A stretch of 64,000 nt of DNA from Metabacillus sp. B2-18 (GCF_021117275.1 NZ_CP088245.1:4528001-4592000), one strand, 5' to 3'. Shown: positions 26,929 through 35,352, counted from the stretch's first letter. Notes: generated by a model not told the origin, from the letters alone. Program-made: numbers and translations.

Positions 26929-28407
26929 TTATGTTAATTTCACATTTTCGACTTTACGGATGTTGCTTTCCTTTTGAACAATTGTCACCGAAACAGATTG
27001 CTGTTGGTTAATTCTAAAGGTAATATCGATGTCCAGTTCACCTGCAGGACATTTTTTTAGTCCCGCTACATGAATCCGACCAATTCGCTTGTTGTTTTTG
27101 ATAAACTTGGAGGAGCCTTGATATAAATCAATATCAAGTTCTTCACAATTATCTGTGTTCGTTGTAAATACCCGGGTTGCTTCACATGGAGTACGACGGT
27201 TACTTGGAATTAACACACTGAACCTGCCATCACTTAACCCAACACCTAATGCATGAGCTGTTGCGGTTTTAATTTCGATTTCCTTTGACCAGCCAATTCG
27301 CTCATCTAAAAACGCTGCATAAACACTAGCTCCTTGTGCAACACATAGATCTGGGTCAATATTTCCGTACGTTTTGGCATTGCCAATTTTTTGCGAAAGA
27401 AGCTCATCAATCTTCGGAATTCTGCTTGATCCTCCGACTTTAACAACTCTGTCTATATCCTTTTTAGAAAGTGACGCCTTTTCAATGACACTATCAATGA
27501 TCATGTCCATTTTTGCAAAATAGCTTTCAATGCTGTCCTCAAATTCAGAACGCTCGATCTCAAGCTCAATATGCTGACTTGGAAGAATGTTCGGCTTAAT
27601 AATGTCAGCAAAATCTTCATACGATAAAATTTCCTTTGTTTCCTTTGCTGCTTCCATTAATAAAGCAGTGGCTTTTATTTCATCTTCTTTAGAAACTCCT
27701 GAGAAATTCAATTGAGATTTTTCTTTTATTAACTCAGCCAACGCTTTGTCAAAATCAAGTCCACCAAGACGATCATCTCCACCAGTAGCAAGCACTTCAA
27801 ACGTAAGTTTCTCCTTACTATTTGTTAATCGGAAGATGGTTAAGTCAAAGGTTCCTCCACCTAAGTCAAACACCATGATAATCTCATCGTTTAATGCTTC
27901 TTCTTCATGAATACCATAGGCAAGAGCTGCGGCCACAGGTTCTTGAATAATTCCGAGTACATTCAATCCAGCTAAAGAGGCAGCTTCAGATGTATTTGTA
28001 CATTGCAGGGCTGTAAAATAGTAAGGAACTGTTACTACGACACCCGTTGGATCAAATCCAGGTGTTGTTTTTTCCGCATATTCATAAATATCTCGTAATA
28101 TCATTGATGAGATTTCAATCGGCGTGTACTCTTTATCTCCCAGGCGAATACTTTGCGCTCCATCATCCATCATTCGTTTTACACCGATAATCGCGTTTTC
28201 AGGATCAATGAAAGCACGCTTCAACGCTTGGTTACCAACTAACGGCTTTTCTTGGCGTTCATCAAAGTAAACAACAGAGGGCAGTGTATAATCTCCACCC
28301 TTTGTTTGATATACCTTAGGTCCTTTCTCCGTCCACCTTGCAATTGCGGAATAGGTTGTTCCTAAGTCAATTCCGAGTGCCGGCTTCTTTTCGTTATCAA
28401 ACCTCAT
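26929..28407 (-). CDS. Hsp70-family ATPase C (lidless DnaK paralogue)
   Basis: About 492 residues. The nucleotide-binding domain is complete: LGIDLGTTYSAIARW (phosphate 1), VFDLGGGTFDLTIF (phosphate 2) and VVKVGGSSRIPKI (adenosine). A short beta substrate-binding domain follows and the protein stops there; DnaK's ~110-residue helical lid is missing. The interdomain linker, VLLLD in DnaK, is replaced by EIEIKTATAHALGVGL. J-proteins stimulate canonical Hsp70 through that linker, so regulation here probably differs. The start overlaps the end of the GrpE-like gene; I chose the Met at 28407 (AGAGGG upstream), though 28413 and 28431 are in frame. A ~150-bp gap with a small inverted repeat (26892-26916) separates it from the pseudokinase. 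Confidence 0.85.
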   Translation of the reverse strand: MRFDNEKKPALGIDLGTTYSAIARWTEKGPKVYQTKGGDYTLPSVVYFDERQEKPLVGNQALKRAFIDPENAIIGVKRMMDDGAQSIRLGDKEYTPIEISSMILRDIYEYAEKTTPGFDPTGVVVTVPYYFTALQCTNTSEAASLAGLNVLGIIQEPVAAALAYGIHEEEALNDEIIMVFDLGGGTFDLTIFRLTNSKEKLTFEVLATGGDDRLGGLDFDKALAELIKEKSQLNFSGVSKEDEIKATALLMEAAKETKEILSYEDFADIIKPNILPSQHIELEIERSEFEDSIESYFAKMDMIIDSVIEKASLSKKDIDRVVKVGGSSRIPKIDELLSQKIGNAKTYGNIDPDLCVAQGASVYAAFLDERIGWSKEIEIKTATAHALGVGLSDGRFSVLIPSNRRTPCEATRVFTTNTDNCEELDIDLYQGSSKFIKNNKRIGRIHVAGLKKCPAGELDIDITFRINQQQSVSVTIVQKESNIRKVENVKLT

Positions 28408-29482
28408 CTTCATTCCCTCTTTGCTCAACAACTTGTTTATTTTTCACAACAATCACCTGTGCAGGTCGAATATCAAATTCTTCTTTTATAAAAGTTAAAC
28501 CATATCTCACAACTTCTTTGATTTGCTCATCTTGAAATGCAGGATCTTCCACAACCCCAATAGGCTCATGCTTTAATTCATTAAATGACTCACCGATTTC
28601 CGGGCTGAAATACTCAATTGAAAACATATCAAAAAGTCGTTTAATTTCATTCATTAGGATTTGATAGATTTCAAGCCATTTTTCAACTTTTTCACAATCT
28701 GCGCTATTCTCTGAGCTTAGTTGCTCCAGAAGTTCTTTTCCGTATTTATCTCCACTGAAAAGACCATCCAACACAGGTGCAACACCTTTTTCGATGAATG
28801 TTAGGAAACGTTTTTGTGCTGCTTGATTATGCTCATCGAGTTGATCTAACACATGTTGATTGTTCTCAATCGCCTCTTTTAAGAGTTCGATTTTTGCTTG
28901 AATACTCTGGTCTTGTTGTTGAACAGTTACTTGTTCTTGTAATTCAATCTGCTGGTCCTCATTCGTGATTGTGTTTGCTTCTTCAGCTTCAGCAGCTTCT
29001 TCAAGAACCTCTTCATCATGTGAAGGAGCAATCTCTGCCCCTTCTTCGGTCGGGTCTTCGTTCGCTGTTACAATATCACTTTCCTGTGCTATTGTTTCCG
29101 TGACAGCCTCTTCGGGTTCTACACTAGCTTCTTGCTGTTCTGAAAACATCAGCTTCTCTCTCATGACTTCATCATTAATAAACTCATCTATTTCCGTTTC
29201 AAGTGGCTTTTCAGGATTCAGCCTACGTAAAAGGCGGCTTGCACTTTTCACAGACAAACGGATTCCGTCTCTGCGATTTTCAAGCTTTGCTTTAACGTCC
29301 TCTGAAAAGTCATCGTCTACAGCTGATTCTTCATATTTTTGTTCGAAAAAGGACATAAGTTTCGTTACTTCTGTTTCAAGCCCTTGGAATTGATTTTTCC
29401 ATTTGTCTAAGGAGTTTGCCTTTTCTTGATAATCAGTCTGGGTTTTTCCAAAACTCTTCAATGTATCTTTAAATTCTGACAT
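28397..29482 (-). CDS. GrpE-like nucleotide-exchange-factor protein with long acidic coiled-coil N-terminus
   Basis: 361 residues. The N-terminal ~200 are helical and very acidic, with coiled-coil character. The C-terminal part resembles GrpE: a helix (LLKEAIENNQHVLDQLDEHN), GVAPVLDGLFSGDKYG at the position of GrpE's LLPVLDNLE, then ESFNELKHEPIGVVED and YGLTFIKEEFDIRPAQVIVV, matching GrpE's DP..HEAV...VV..GY....RPA.V.V pattern. GrpE releases ADP from DnaK. It lies between Hsp70 B (12-bp gap) and Hsp70 C (overlap), so it is probably dedicated to these paralogues. It is nearly twice the length of a normal GrpE. The assignment rests on motif spacing and context. Confidence 0.65.
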   Translation of the reverse strand: MSEFKDTLKSFGKTQTDYQEKANSLDKWKNQFQGLETEVTKLMSFFEQKYEESAVDDDFSEDVKAKLENRRDGIRLSVKSASRLLRRLNPEKPLETEIDEFINDEVMREKLMFSEQQEASVEPEEAVTETIAQESDIVTANEDPTEEGAEIAPSHDEEVLEEAAEAEEANTITNEDQQIELQEQVTVQQQDQSIQAKIELLKEAIENNQHVLDQLDEHNQAAQKRFLTFIEKGVAPVLDGLFSGDKYGKELLEQLSSENSADCEKVEKWLEIYQILMNEIKRLFDMFSIEYFSPEIGESFNELKHEPIGVVEDPAFQDEQIKEVVRYGLTFIKEEFDIRPAQVIVVKNKQVVEQRGNEDEV

Positions 29483-29494
29483 TATCTAAAACTC

Positions 29495-31084
29495 CTAATC
29501 TCTTTTTATCGTAATTTCACTTGCGATACTGTCTTCACCATCTAATCGTGCCGAAACAATCACTTCATTTTGCTGGTTTACTGTGAAATTAACATAAATG
29601 CGGTGCTTTCCTTTTGGTGCTGGCGGAATACCTGTTAAGAAAAATTCACCAATACAAATGCATTTTTCGTCACCAACACTTTCAACAAGCTCTGGTGTTT
29701 GGAAAACTGTAATACGCATTTCTGTCATATTATCTTCAGGAGTGCTATAAACTTTTTCACTTGAAACAGTCGGCTGCTCGTTTGTTAGCTCAACACCTTT
29801 TTCAATGATTGCGTTAAAGCGTCCACCACGAATTTCAATACCAAGATGATGTGTAACAATGTTATTCATTTCAATCTCAGTATCTAGTTGATCTTCTTTT
29901 TCAGCCTCATTTGTTTCTTCCAATTTGTCAGTTGGAACTCCAAGGCTTGCACCAAATACAGCGGCACCCTGCGCCACAACTGTATCAGGGTCGATATTTG
30001 AGTATGGCTCTTTATTTAAGATTTCTTTAATTTTTGTACTAACTAATGGAATACGTGAAGATCCGCCAACTAAAATAACACGGGAAATATCGTTCGTTGT
30101 TAGCTTTGCATTTTCAAGTGCTTTTTTCATCGTATCCATTGTTTGATTGATTAATGGCTCAATTGCTGCATCAAAATCATCACGAGTTAACTCATATTCA
30201 ACATTGTGAATGTTTCCGAACTCATCTTTAATTAAGTTAGAAATTTCAATCGCTGCAAAGTCTACTTCAGATAATTCCTTTTTCGCTTGCTCACAAGCTT
30301 CTTGTAACTGCTGCTGAGCCGCTAATAAATCTGTTGCTGACACACCTTGGTCTGCAACAAGGTCGAATATATCAATCTTGCTTTTTTCTTTAAAATCATC
30401 ATTTACTAGCTTCATGATGGCTTGATCAATGTCGTAGCCACCAAGCTGAGGATCTCCCTCTTTTGCTAGAATTGTAAATTTAGCTGGAGAATCTTCGGAA
30501 ACACTATCAACCTTTAGAATTGAGACGTCAAACGTACCTCCACCAAGGTCATACACCATGATTGTTTGATTACGTCCCACTTCCATTCCGTATGCAATCG
30601 CAGCTGCAACAGGCTCTTCTAGCAAGTACGTAACATTTAAACCAGCTAATTCAGCTGCTTCTCTTGTTGCACGCTTTTTGTTATCATCAAAGTTTGCTGG
30701 AACACAGATGACAGAATAAACAGGTGTTCCTTTTAAATCGATTTCTTCTTGGTTAATGACATATTCACGAAGCTTTGATAAAATTTCAGCCGAAATATCT
30801 TCTGGACGATATACCTCTCCGAAAAATTCACGGCTCCATTCTGTTCCCATTTCACGTTTAATAAAGGAAACTGTGTTTTCTGGGTCAATTAAGATACGGC
30901 TTTTCGCTGTTTCTCCGACTTGGATATTATCCTCCGAACGAAAGCTAACAACAGATGGAAGTGTTAGTTCTTTCCCTAATTTGATCATATGTGGCTTACC
31001 TTTTCGGTAAATAGATACAGCCGAGTTTGATGTACCAAGGTCAATACCTAGAATATATGGACTGTTTTTTTCTGTAATTGCCAA
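29495..31084 (-). CDS. Hsp70-family ATPase B (lidless DnaK paralogue)
   Basis: 529 residues, TTG start preceded by TAGGGGGAG. Complete ATPase motifs: LGIDLGTSNSAVSIYRKG, VYDLGGGTFDVSIL and VILVGGSSRIPLV. The beta substrate-binding domain contains the DnaK-like segment FFLTGIPPAPKGKHRIYVNF and ends with DSIASEITIKRD, without the helical lid. The linker region (DTEIEMNNIVTHHLGIEI) lacks the VLLLD motif. A 12-bp gap separates it from each neighbour, which indicates one transcript. Of the three Hsp70s, its C-terminal half is closest to DnaK, so it is the best candidate for client binding. Confidence 0.9.
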   Translation of the reverse strand: MAITEKNSPYILGIDLGTSNSAVSIYRKGKPHMIKLGKELTLPSVVSFRSEDNIQVGETAKSRILIDPENTVSFIKREMGTEWSREFFGEVYRPEDISAEILSKLREYVINQEEIDLKGTPVYSVICVPANFDDNKKRATREAAELAGLNVTYLLEEPVAAAIAYGMEVGRNQTIMVYDLGGGTFDVSILKVDSVSEDSPAKFTILAKEGDPQLGGYDIDQAIMKLVNDDFKEKSKIDIFDLVADQGVSATDLLAAQQQLQEACEQAKKELSEVDFAAIEISNLIKDEFGNIHNVEYELTRDDFDAAIEPLINQTMDTMKKALENAKLTTNDISRVILVGGSSRIPLVSTKIKEILNKEPYSNIDPDTVVAQGAAVFGASLGVPTDKLEETNEAEKEDQLDTEIEMNNIVTHHLGIEIRGGRFNAIIEKGVELTNEQPTVSSEKVYSTPEDNMTEMRITVFQTPELVESVGDEKCICIGEFFLTGIPPAPKGKHRIYVNFTVNQQNEVIVSARLDGEDSIASEITIKRD

Positions 31085-31096
31085 TTTTGACTCCCC

Positions 31097-32620
31097 CTAT
31101 TTATTAGTGTTTATAACAACTTTTACTGGTCTTAGATCACCGCTATGAAGCATTGACTCAATTAATGGAATATCTAAATTCCCATCTTCTTGATATGAAC
31201 GGAAAATTAATGATTCTCTTCCAACCTCAGCACTAGAGAAGGTTAAGATTCCACTTTGATCTATTTCAAACAAAGCGACAGCAATTACTTCTTGTGCTTG
31301 AGGTTTGTGTATTTTTAAAGTTAACTCTCCAATTTTTGATTCATCAGTCGGAATTCTTGATTCCGTTCGATACACTTGTAACCGAAGTTCTTTTTGATAA
31401 GGTTGAATTGTAAAGCAGATTTCAGCACCTGTACAAGGCAACTTTGTATTTTTGTTAATTAAGTGAAAGACTTTAAACTCATTAGTTTCCATTTCAATTA
31501 ACCCAATACCAATCGAGTGTGAGGTAACCTCTTCTACTTCAATTGGAACTGGTGTCGAATCTAAATCAGGGGCAGAAAGATTAGCTGCCATAATCGCAGC
31601 GCCTTGTGCAACAATCTCATCAATATTATCTGCAATGTACGGTTGTTTGATCTGTTTAGCCACTACCTCCTGAACGGCTCTCATTCTTGTCGAGCCACCA
31701 ACGAGAATCACTCGGCTAATATCATTTTTGGTTAGCCCTGCTGCCTTAAGTACTTCTTGAATTTTATCAATTGTACGATCCAATAAAGACTGAGTGAGTT
31801 GGTTGAATGTGTGAATATCCACTTCTTCATCTAAATGAGTGCCAAAAATATCAGGAATTGTAATATCAGCAAAATCGCTTTCTGATAATTCCTTTTTCAA
31901 TTCCTCAACAGCCTCTTTTAATTGCTGAATTGCAGTAGATCCGTTGTTGCTATTTTTTACACTTCCTGATACATTTAGCTTCTTCATTAAGTACTCTGTG
32001 ATCGCCTCATCGAAGTCATCGCCACCGAGCATGCTGTCACCATCAACTGCCACAACGCGGAAGTTGTTGTTTTCAACTTTAAGAATAGAAACGTCAAATG
32101 TTCCACCACCAAGGTCATACACCATAATTGTTTGGTTGCGTTCTTTATCCAGGCCATAAGCAATAGCCGCTGCAGTTGGTTCAGACAGCAGTCGTAGAAC
32201 ATTTAGTCCTGCCATTTCTCCTGCTTTTCTTGTTGCTTCACGTTGCTCATCAGTGAAATAAGCTGGGATTGTAATAACGGCATCCTTAACCTCTTCCCCT
32301 ATGTACTTACTTGCTTCAACTCTAATTTTTTCAAGGATGTTTTTCGCTACATCAACTGGTGTTACGGTTCTATTGTGAACGTGATACACTTTGTCTCTGT
32401 TTCCTATGAATCTTTTGGAAGAAGCAATACTGTTTAGAGGATCAATATAAAGTCGTGCCTTTGCCGCATTTCCAACAAGAATTTGGCCATTGTCTTTATA
32501 TGAAATAACAGATGGCATTGTTTTACGTCCATCTACTGGAATGGTTTCTACTTTTCCTCTCCGATAAACTGCTACTGCTGAGTTACTTGTGCCTAAATCA
32601 ATTCCAATCGCTGTACCCAT
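31097..32620 (-). CDS. Hsp70-family ATPase A (lidless DnaK paralogue), first gene of the operon
   Basis: 507 residues, ATG with AAAGGAGC at ideal spacing. The nucleotide-binding domain is the most DnaK-like of the three: AIGIDLGTSNSAVAVYRRG, LLSEPTAAAIAYGL, VYDLGGGTFDVSILKVE, VILVGGSTRMRAV. The C-terminal ~125 residues form a divergent beta substrate-binding domain, and the lid is missing. The linker VLLLD is absent (VPIEVEEVTSHSIGIGL). Upstream 200 bp are AT-rich without a terminator I can identify, so the transcript may start here or read through from the small riboswitch-controlled gene. No CIRCE-type element was seen. Confidence 0.9.
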   Translation of the reverse strand: MGTAIGIDLGTSNSAVAVYRRGKVETIPVDGRKTMPSVISYKDNGQILVGNAAKARLYIDPLNSIASSKRFIGNRDKVYHVHNRTVTPVDVAKNILEKIRVEASKYIGEEVKDAVITIPAYFTDEQREATRKAGEMAGLNVLRLLSEPTAAAIAYGLDKERNQTIMVYDLGGGTFDVSILKVENNNFRVVAVDGDSMLGGDDFDEAITEYLMKKLNVSGSVKNSNNGSTAIQQLKEAVEELKKELSESDFADITIPDIFGTHLDEEVDIHTFNQLTQSLLDRTIDKIQEVLKAAGLTKNDISRVILVGGSTRMRAVQEVVAKQIKQPYIADNIDEIVAQGAAIMAANLSAPDLDSTPVPIEVEEVTSHSIGIGLIEMETNEFKVFHLINKNTKLPCTGAEICFTIQPYQKELRLQVYRTESRIPTDESKIGELTLKIHKPQAQEVIAVALFEIDQSGILTFSSAEVGRESLIFRSYQEDGNLDIPLIESMLHSGDLRPVKVVINTNK

Positions 32621-32820
32621 GCTATTGCTCCTTTATTTTGAAGTTATGAAATAAACCTATAAATATAGGGAATCTACTAGATTAATTAAATTTGAATTTT
32701 TCTAACCTATACTGCTTATATTAGGTCTAACTACTTATTATTATCGGTTTATTTTTTTGATATTTAAGTAAGTTATGGGAATTATATGGTTTTTTTAAAA
32801 AGTAAAGTCTATAAAAACAA

Positions 32821-33048
32821 CTAGCTTTTTACTGCCTTTAGTACAATAAATAGTATCACTCCAGGAATCATCCCCCACGGAAATGTCATAATAATCCCAA
32901 GAAGAACAAGCCCGATAATTAACAGTTTTCCAAATGTATTAAAAATACCTGAGAAAAGAGCAAATCCTATTTTGAAAATTCCGTTAATGATTTTTATTGC
33001 TGGCCAAATTGTCAATAAAATAGCAAGAACAATAATAATGATATGCAT
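32821..33048 (-). CDS. 75-residue membrane protein under c-di-GMP riboswitch control
   Basis: Almost entirely hydrophobic: IIIIVLAILLTIWPAIKI at the start, then FGKLLIIGLVLLGIIM and WGMIPGVILFIVLKAV, so two or three membrane helices, with few charges and a Lys-Ser C-terminus. GAGGGG precedes the ATG by seven bases. Its 5' leader on the same strand contains a cyclic-di-GMP-I riboswitch and an intrinsic terminator ending 30 bp before the start, so it is directly regulated by the second messenger. I do not recognise the family. It may be a small effector of surface behaviour. The Hsp70 operon starts 200 bp further on the same strand. Confidence 0.75.
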   Translation of the reverse strand: MHIIIIVLAILLTIWPAIKIINGIFKIGFALFSGIFNTFGKLLIIGLVLLGIIMTFPWGMIPGVILFIVLKAVKS

Positions 33049-33074
33049 AGTTTATCCCCTCATTTTTATATAAA

Positions 33075-33112
33075 AAAGAAAAACACTATGGTTCAAATTT
33101 GCCATAGTGTTT
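33075..33112 (-). terminator. Expression-platform terminator of the c-di-GMP riboswitch
   Basis: Minus strand AAACACTATGG pairs with CCATAGTGTTT across a 10-base loop, then TTCTTTTTT. It begins about 10 bases after the aptamer and ends before the small-gene ribosome binding site. Confidence 0.8.
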
Positions 33113-33123
33113 CCTAACGCTCA

Positions 33124-33200
33124 TGGCAGCTTGACGATCATAGCACTAATGCCTTAGACTCATAGCTTTGCGTCCTCACCTTTCAGTAAGTTTGCCTTTT
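33124..33200 (-). promoter_or_regulatory. Cyclic-di-GMP-I (GEMM) riboswitch aptamer
   Basis: The minus strand has the GEMM landmarks in order: GGCAAAC, the P2 stem CTTAC/GTGAG closed by a GAAA-type loop, the near-invariant GGACGCAAAGC core, the tetraloop-receptor-like segment GAGTCTAA, the P3 arm with GCTATGATCG, and closing GCTGCC that pairs with GGCA of P1. A terminator hairpin follows directly. This matches established knowledge of c-di-GMP-I riboswitches; binding polarity (ON or OFF) cannot be read with certainty. Confidence 0.9.
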
Positions 33201-33322
33201 TCTTATTATTTACTAGTTATAAAGTTATAAATACCGATATTGACTCTAGTTATATTATACCAAAATCTCTACACCCTTAAAAAGAACTTTGTGACTTTTT
33301 CGACTTTTTCTGCACTGCCATA

Positions 33323-33341
33323 GGGACAGGTTCACTGTCCC
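33323..33341. repeat. Dispersed GGGACA palindromic repeat
   Basis: GGGACAGGTTCACTGTCCC in the gap between the riboswitch and the YHYH/MBL gene. The rest of 33210-33478 has only a degenerate second copy and no convincing gene. Confidence 0.8.
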
Positions 33342-33478
33342 ATTATTCTTTTTCCAAAGGTGGACAAATAACGGGCCACAGAACCAGGCCCTTTGTCTCA
33401 TTTCCAATAATCCCCCCTGGAAATCCCATTTCTTTTCCTTTACCATAGACCATGGATATCAAATAAGGGGGTATTCTT

Positions 33479-35329
33479 TTGACACTAAAGAGAAAACTAG
33501 TAAACACACTACTACTAGGTACAACATTATTATTAGCTCCAGTTGTAACGAATGCATCTCCAGGAGGTTTGGATTCTAACGGTGGTCATACTTGTCGTAC
33601 AAACTGTTCACAGCACGGCTTAGAAACCGGTGAATATCACTATCACAGAAATGGTGAGATTGTTAAGGTCCCTACTCCAACTACAAACACACCTACAACA
33701 AATATGAGCAATGTAGCTTACCAAGATGCTGTAAATCAAGGTAAGATCCTCAATTCCAAATTATCAGCTTATCATCAGGCAATTAACAGCGGAGATATCG
33801 CGAAAATAAATGGACTATATGATGCTTTTACGAAGCAATTAAAATTAGTAGAATCAAAGATTGGGAAGGTATCTGGTTCATCTAATCGCTCAAGCTTAAA
33901 TGAGCAGTATATAAGACCTTCAAAAATTGCGATTGAAAGAACAATTTATGAAGTTTCTCAGTACCGTTTGTTAAGTGTTATTAGTGCAAATGTTGGAAAT
34001 GGGAACATTGGGCAAGCTATTTCTAATACAGAAATGCTTGAGCGTTTAAAGGATCGAGCTGATGAAATTAAAGATGCTGGTGGATATCAACAGCTCCCAA
34101 GTGGAGTGAATAAATCATTACGTGCTACTGAGGCTAACCACCAAGGAAATCTTCTTACTCACTTGCTTGCAACATATAATGTGGCAATAAATAGTGGCGA
34201 TATATATGAGGTTGACTTCCTATATGATCAATTTACAAAGCAGTTACGCATAACAGAATTAAAGATTGGACAAGTTTCAGGTCCAAATAATCGTTCAGCA
34301 TTGAATGAAAAATATATTACACCAGCCAAAGTTGCAGTTGAACGCACGATCTACGAGGTTTCACAGCTTCGTTTAATGTACGTGATCGTTGACTTAATTG
34401 AGAGCGGTCAAACTAGTGAAATTGATTCTAAGTTTAAAGTGTTAGATCGTTTGAAAAATAGAGCAGATGAAATAAAGGATACAGGTGGCTACAAAGCACT
34501 TCCTTCTATTATTAAAACAGATCTTGAAAGCTTAGAAGGAGACCTTAGAAATCCTCAAGACTTTTCAGGTGTAGGACTTTTTGAAGCTCATTTCATTGAT
34601 GTTGGACAAGGTGACAGTACGTTATTAGTTACTCCTAACGGTAAAACGGTTTTAATTGATGGTGGTAAGGAATCTGAAGCAGATCAATTGGTTCAACACC
34701 TTACGGACTTAGGAATCCAAACGATTGACTTAATGGTTGCCACTCACCCTGACGCAGACCATATTGGCGGACTGGTGCCTGTCTTAGAACAATTTGAAGT
34801 AAAAAAAGTGGTTGATTCAGGTAAATCACATACAACTCAAACATATATGGATTACCTGGCACTTATTGATCAGAAGAATATTCCGTTTGAAATTGCAAAA
34901 GAGGGTTCATTTTTGAACGTAGATTCTGCAGTTACAATTGAGGTTTTAAACGCATTAGAAGAAAGCAGTGATACAAACGATTCATCAGTTGTGTTGAAGG
35001 TATCATATGATGAATCTGACTTCTTATTAACTGGTGACGCGGATGCTGAGATCGAAGCAGAAATGATGGCAGAAGGCTACAACCTTGACTCAGAAGTGTT
35101 AAAGGTTGGCCACCACGGTTCTGACACATCAACATCTCAAGCATTCCTAGAAGCAGTTGATCCAATTATAGCCGCTGTCTCAGTGGGAGATAATAGCTAC
35201 GGACACCCTGCCCCATCTGTTATGGACCGTCTAACAAGCTATGGAGTAGAACTCTACACAACACTCCAAAGCGGCGACATCATCATGACATCAGACGGAC
35301 AGGAAATCACAGTTTACACAGAACGTTAA
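33479..35329 (+). CDS. Secreted YHYH / SbsC-like (x2) / ComEC-type metallo-beta-lactamase protein
   Basis: 616 residues from TTG 33479 (AAGGGGG upstream). Signal peptide to about 26; a short Cys-rich YHYH motif (DSNGGHTCRTNCSQHG...YHYH, about 32-57); two SbsC-like domains (about 92-215 and 225-350; IGKVSGSSNR and IGQVSGPNNR signatures); then a metallo-beta-lactamase fold about 360-616 of the ComEC/Rec2 type: FIDVGQGDSTLLVTPNGKT, ATHPDADHIGG (metal ligands H-D-D-H), LLTGDADAE, VLKVGHHGSDTS and GHPAP. This fold in ComEC and relatives is linked to nuclease or phosphodiester activity; the substrate here is unknown. The SbsC-like copies group it with the wall proteins before 23 kb. It is followed after 42 bp by a DUF3006 gene, a usual partner of such proteins. 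Confidence 0.88.
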   Translation: MTLKRKLVNTLLLGTTLLLAPVVTNASPGGLDSNGGHTCRTNCSQHGLETGEYHYHRNGEIVKVPTPTTNTPTTNMSNVAYQDAVNQGKILNSKLSAYHQAINSGDIAKINGLYDAFTKQLKLVESKIGKVSGSSNRSSLNEQYIRPSKIAIERTIYEVSQYRLLSVISANVGNGNIGQAISNTEMLERLKDRADEIKDAGGYQQLPSGVNKSLRATEANHQGNLLTHLLATYNVAINSGDIYEVDFLYDQFTKQLRITELKIGQVSGPNNRSALNEKYITPAKVAVERTIYEVSQLRLMYVIVDLIESGQTSEIDSKFKVLDRLKNRADEIKDTGGYKALPSIIKTDLESLEGDLRNPQDFSGVGLFEAHFIDVGQGDSTLLVTPNGKTVLIDGGKESEADQLVQHLTDLGIQTIDLMVATHPDADHIGGLVPVLEQFEVKKVVDSGKSHTTQTYMDYLALIDQKNIPFEIAKEGSFLNVDSAVTIEVLNALEESSDTNDSSVVLKVSYDESDFLLTGDADAEIEAEMMAEGYNLDSEVLKVGHHGSDTSTSQAFLEAVDPIIAAVSVGDNSYGHPAPSVMDRLTSYGVELYTTLQSGDIIMTSDGQEITVYTER

Positions 35330-35332
35330 CAA

Positions 35333-35352
35333 GGGGACAGGTTCCTTGTCCC
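35333..35352. repeat. Dispersed GGGACA palindromic repeat inside a two-gene unit
   Basis: GGGGACAGGTTCCTTGTCCC begins three bases after the MBL stop and lies before the DUF3006 start, so it would be in the intercistronic mRNA. Confidence 0.85.

Noticed and set aside
32621..32820. CIRCE/HrcA operator upstream of the Hsp70 operon
   Set aside because: No TTAGCACTC-N9-GAGTGCTAA-like sequence is present.
33255..33446. 63-residue minus-strand ORF before the MBL gene
   Set aside because: Its sequence is translated from a GGGACA palindrome and a degenerate neighbour; composition is not protein-like.
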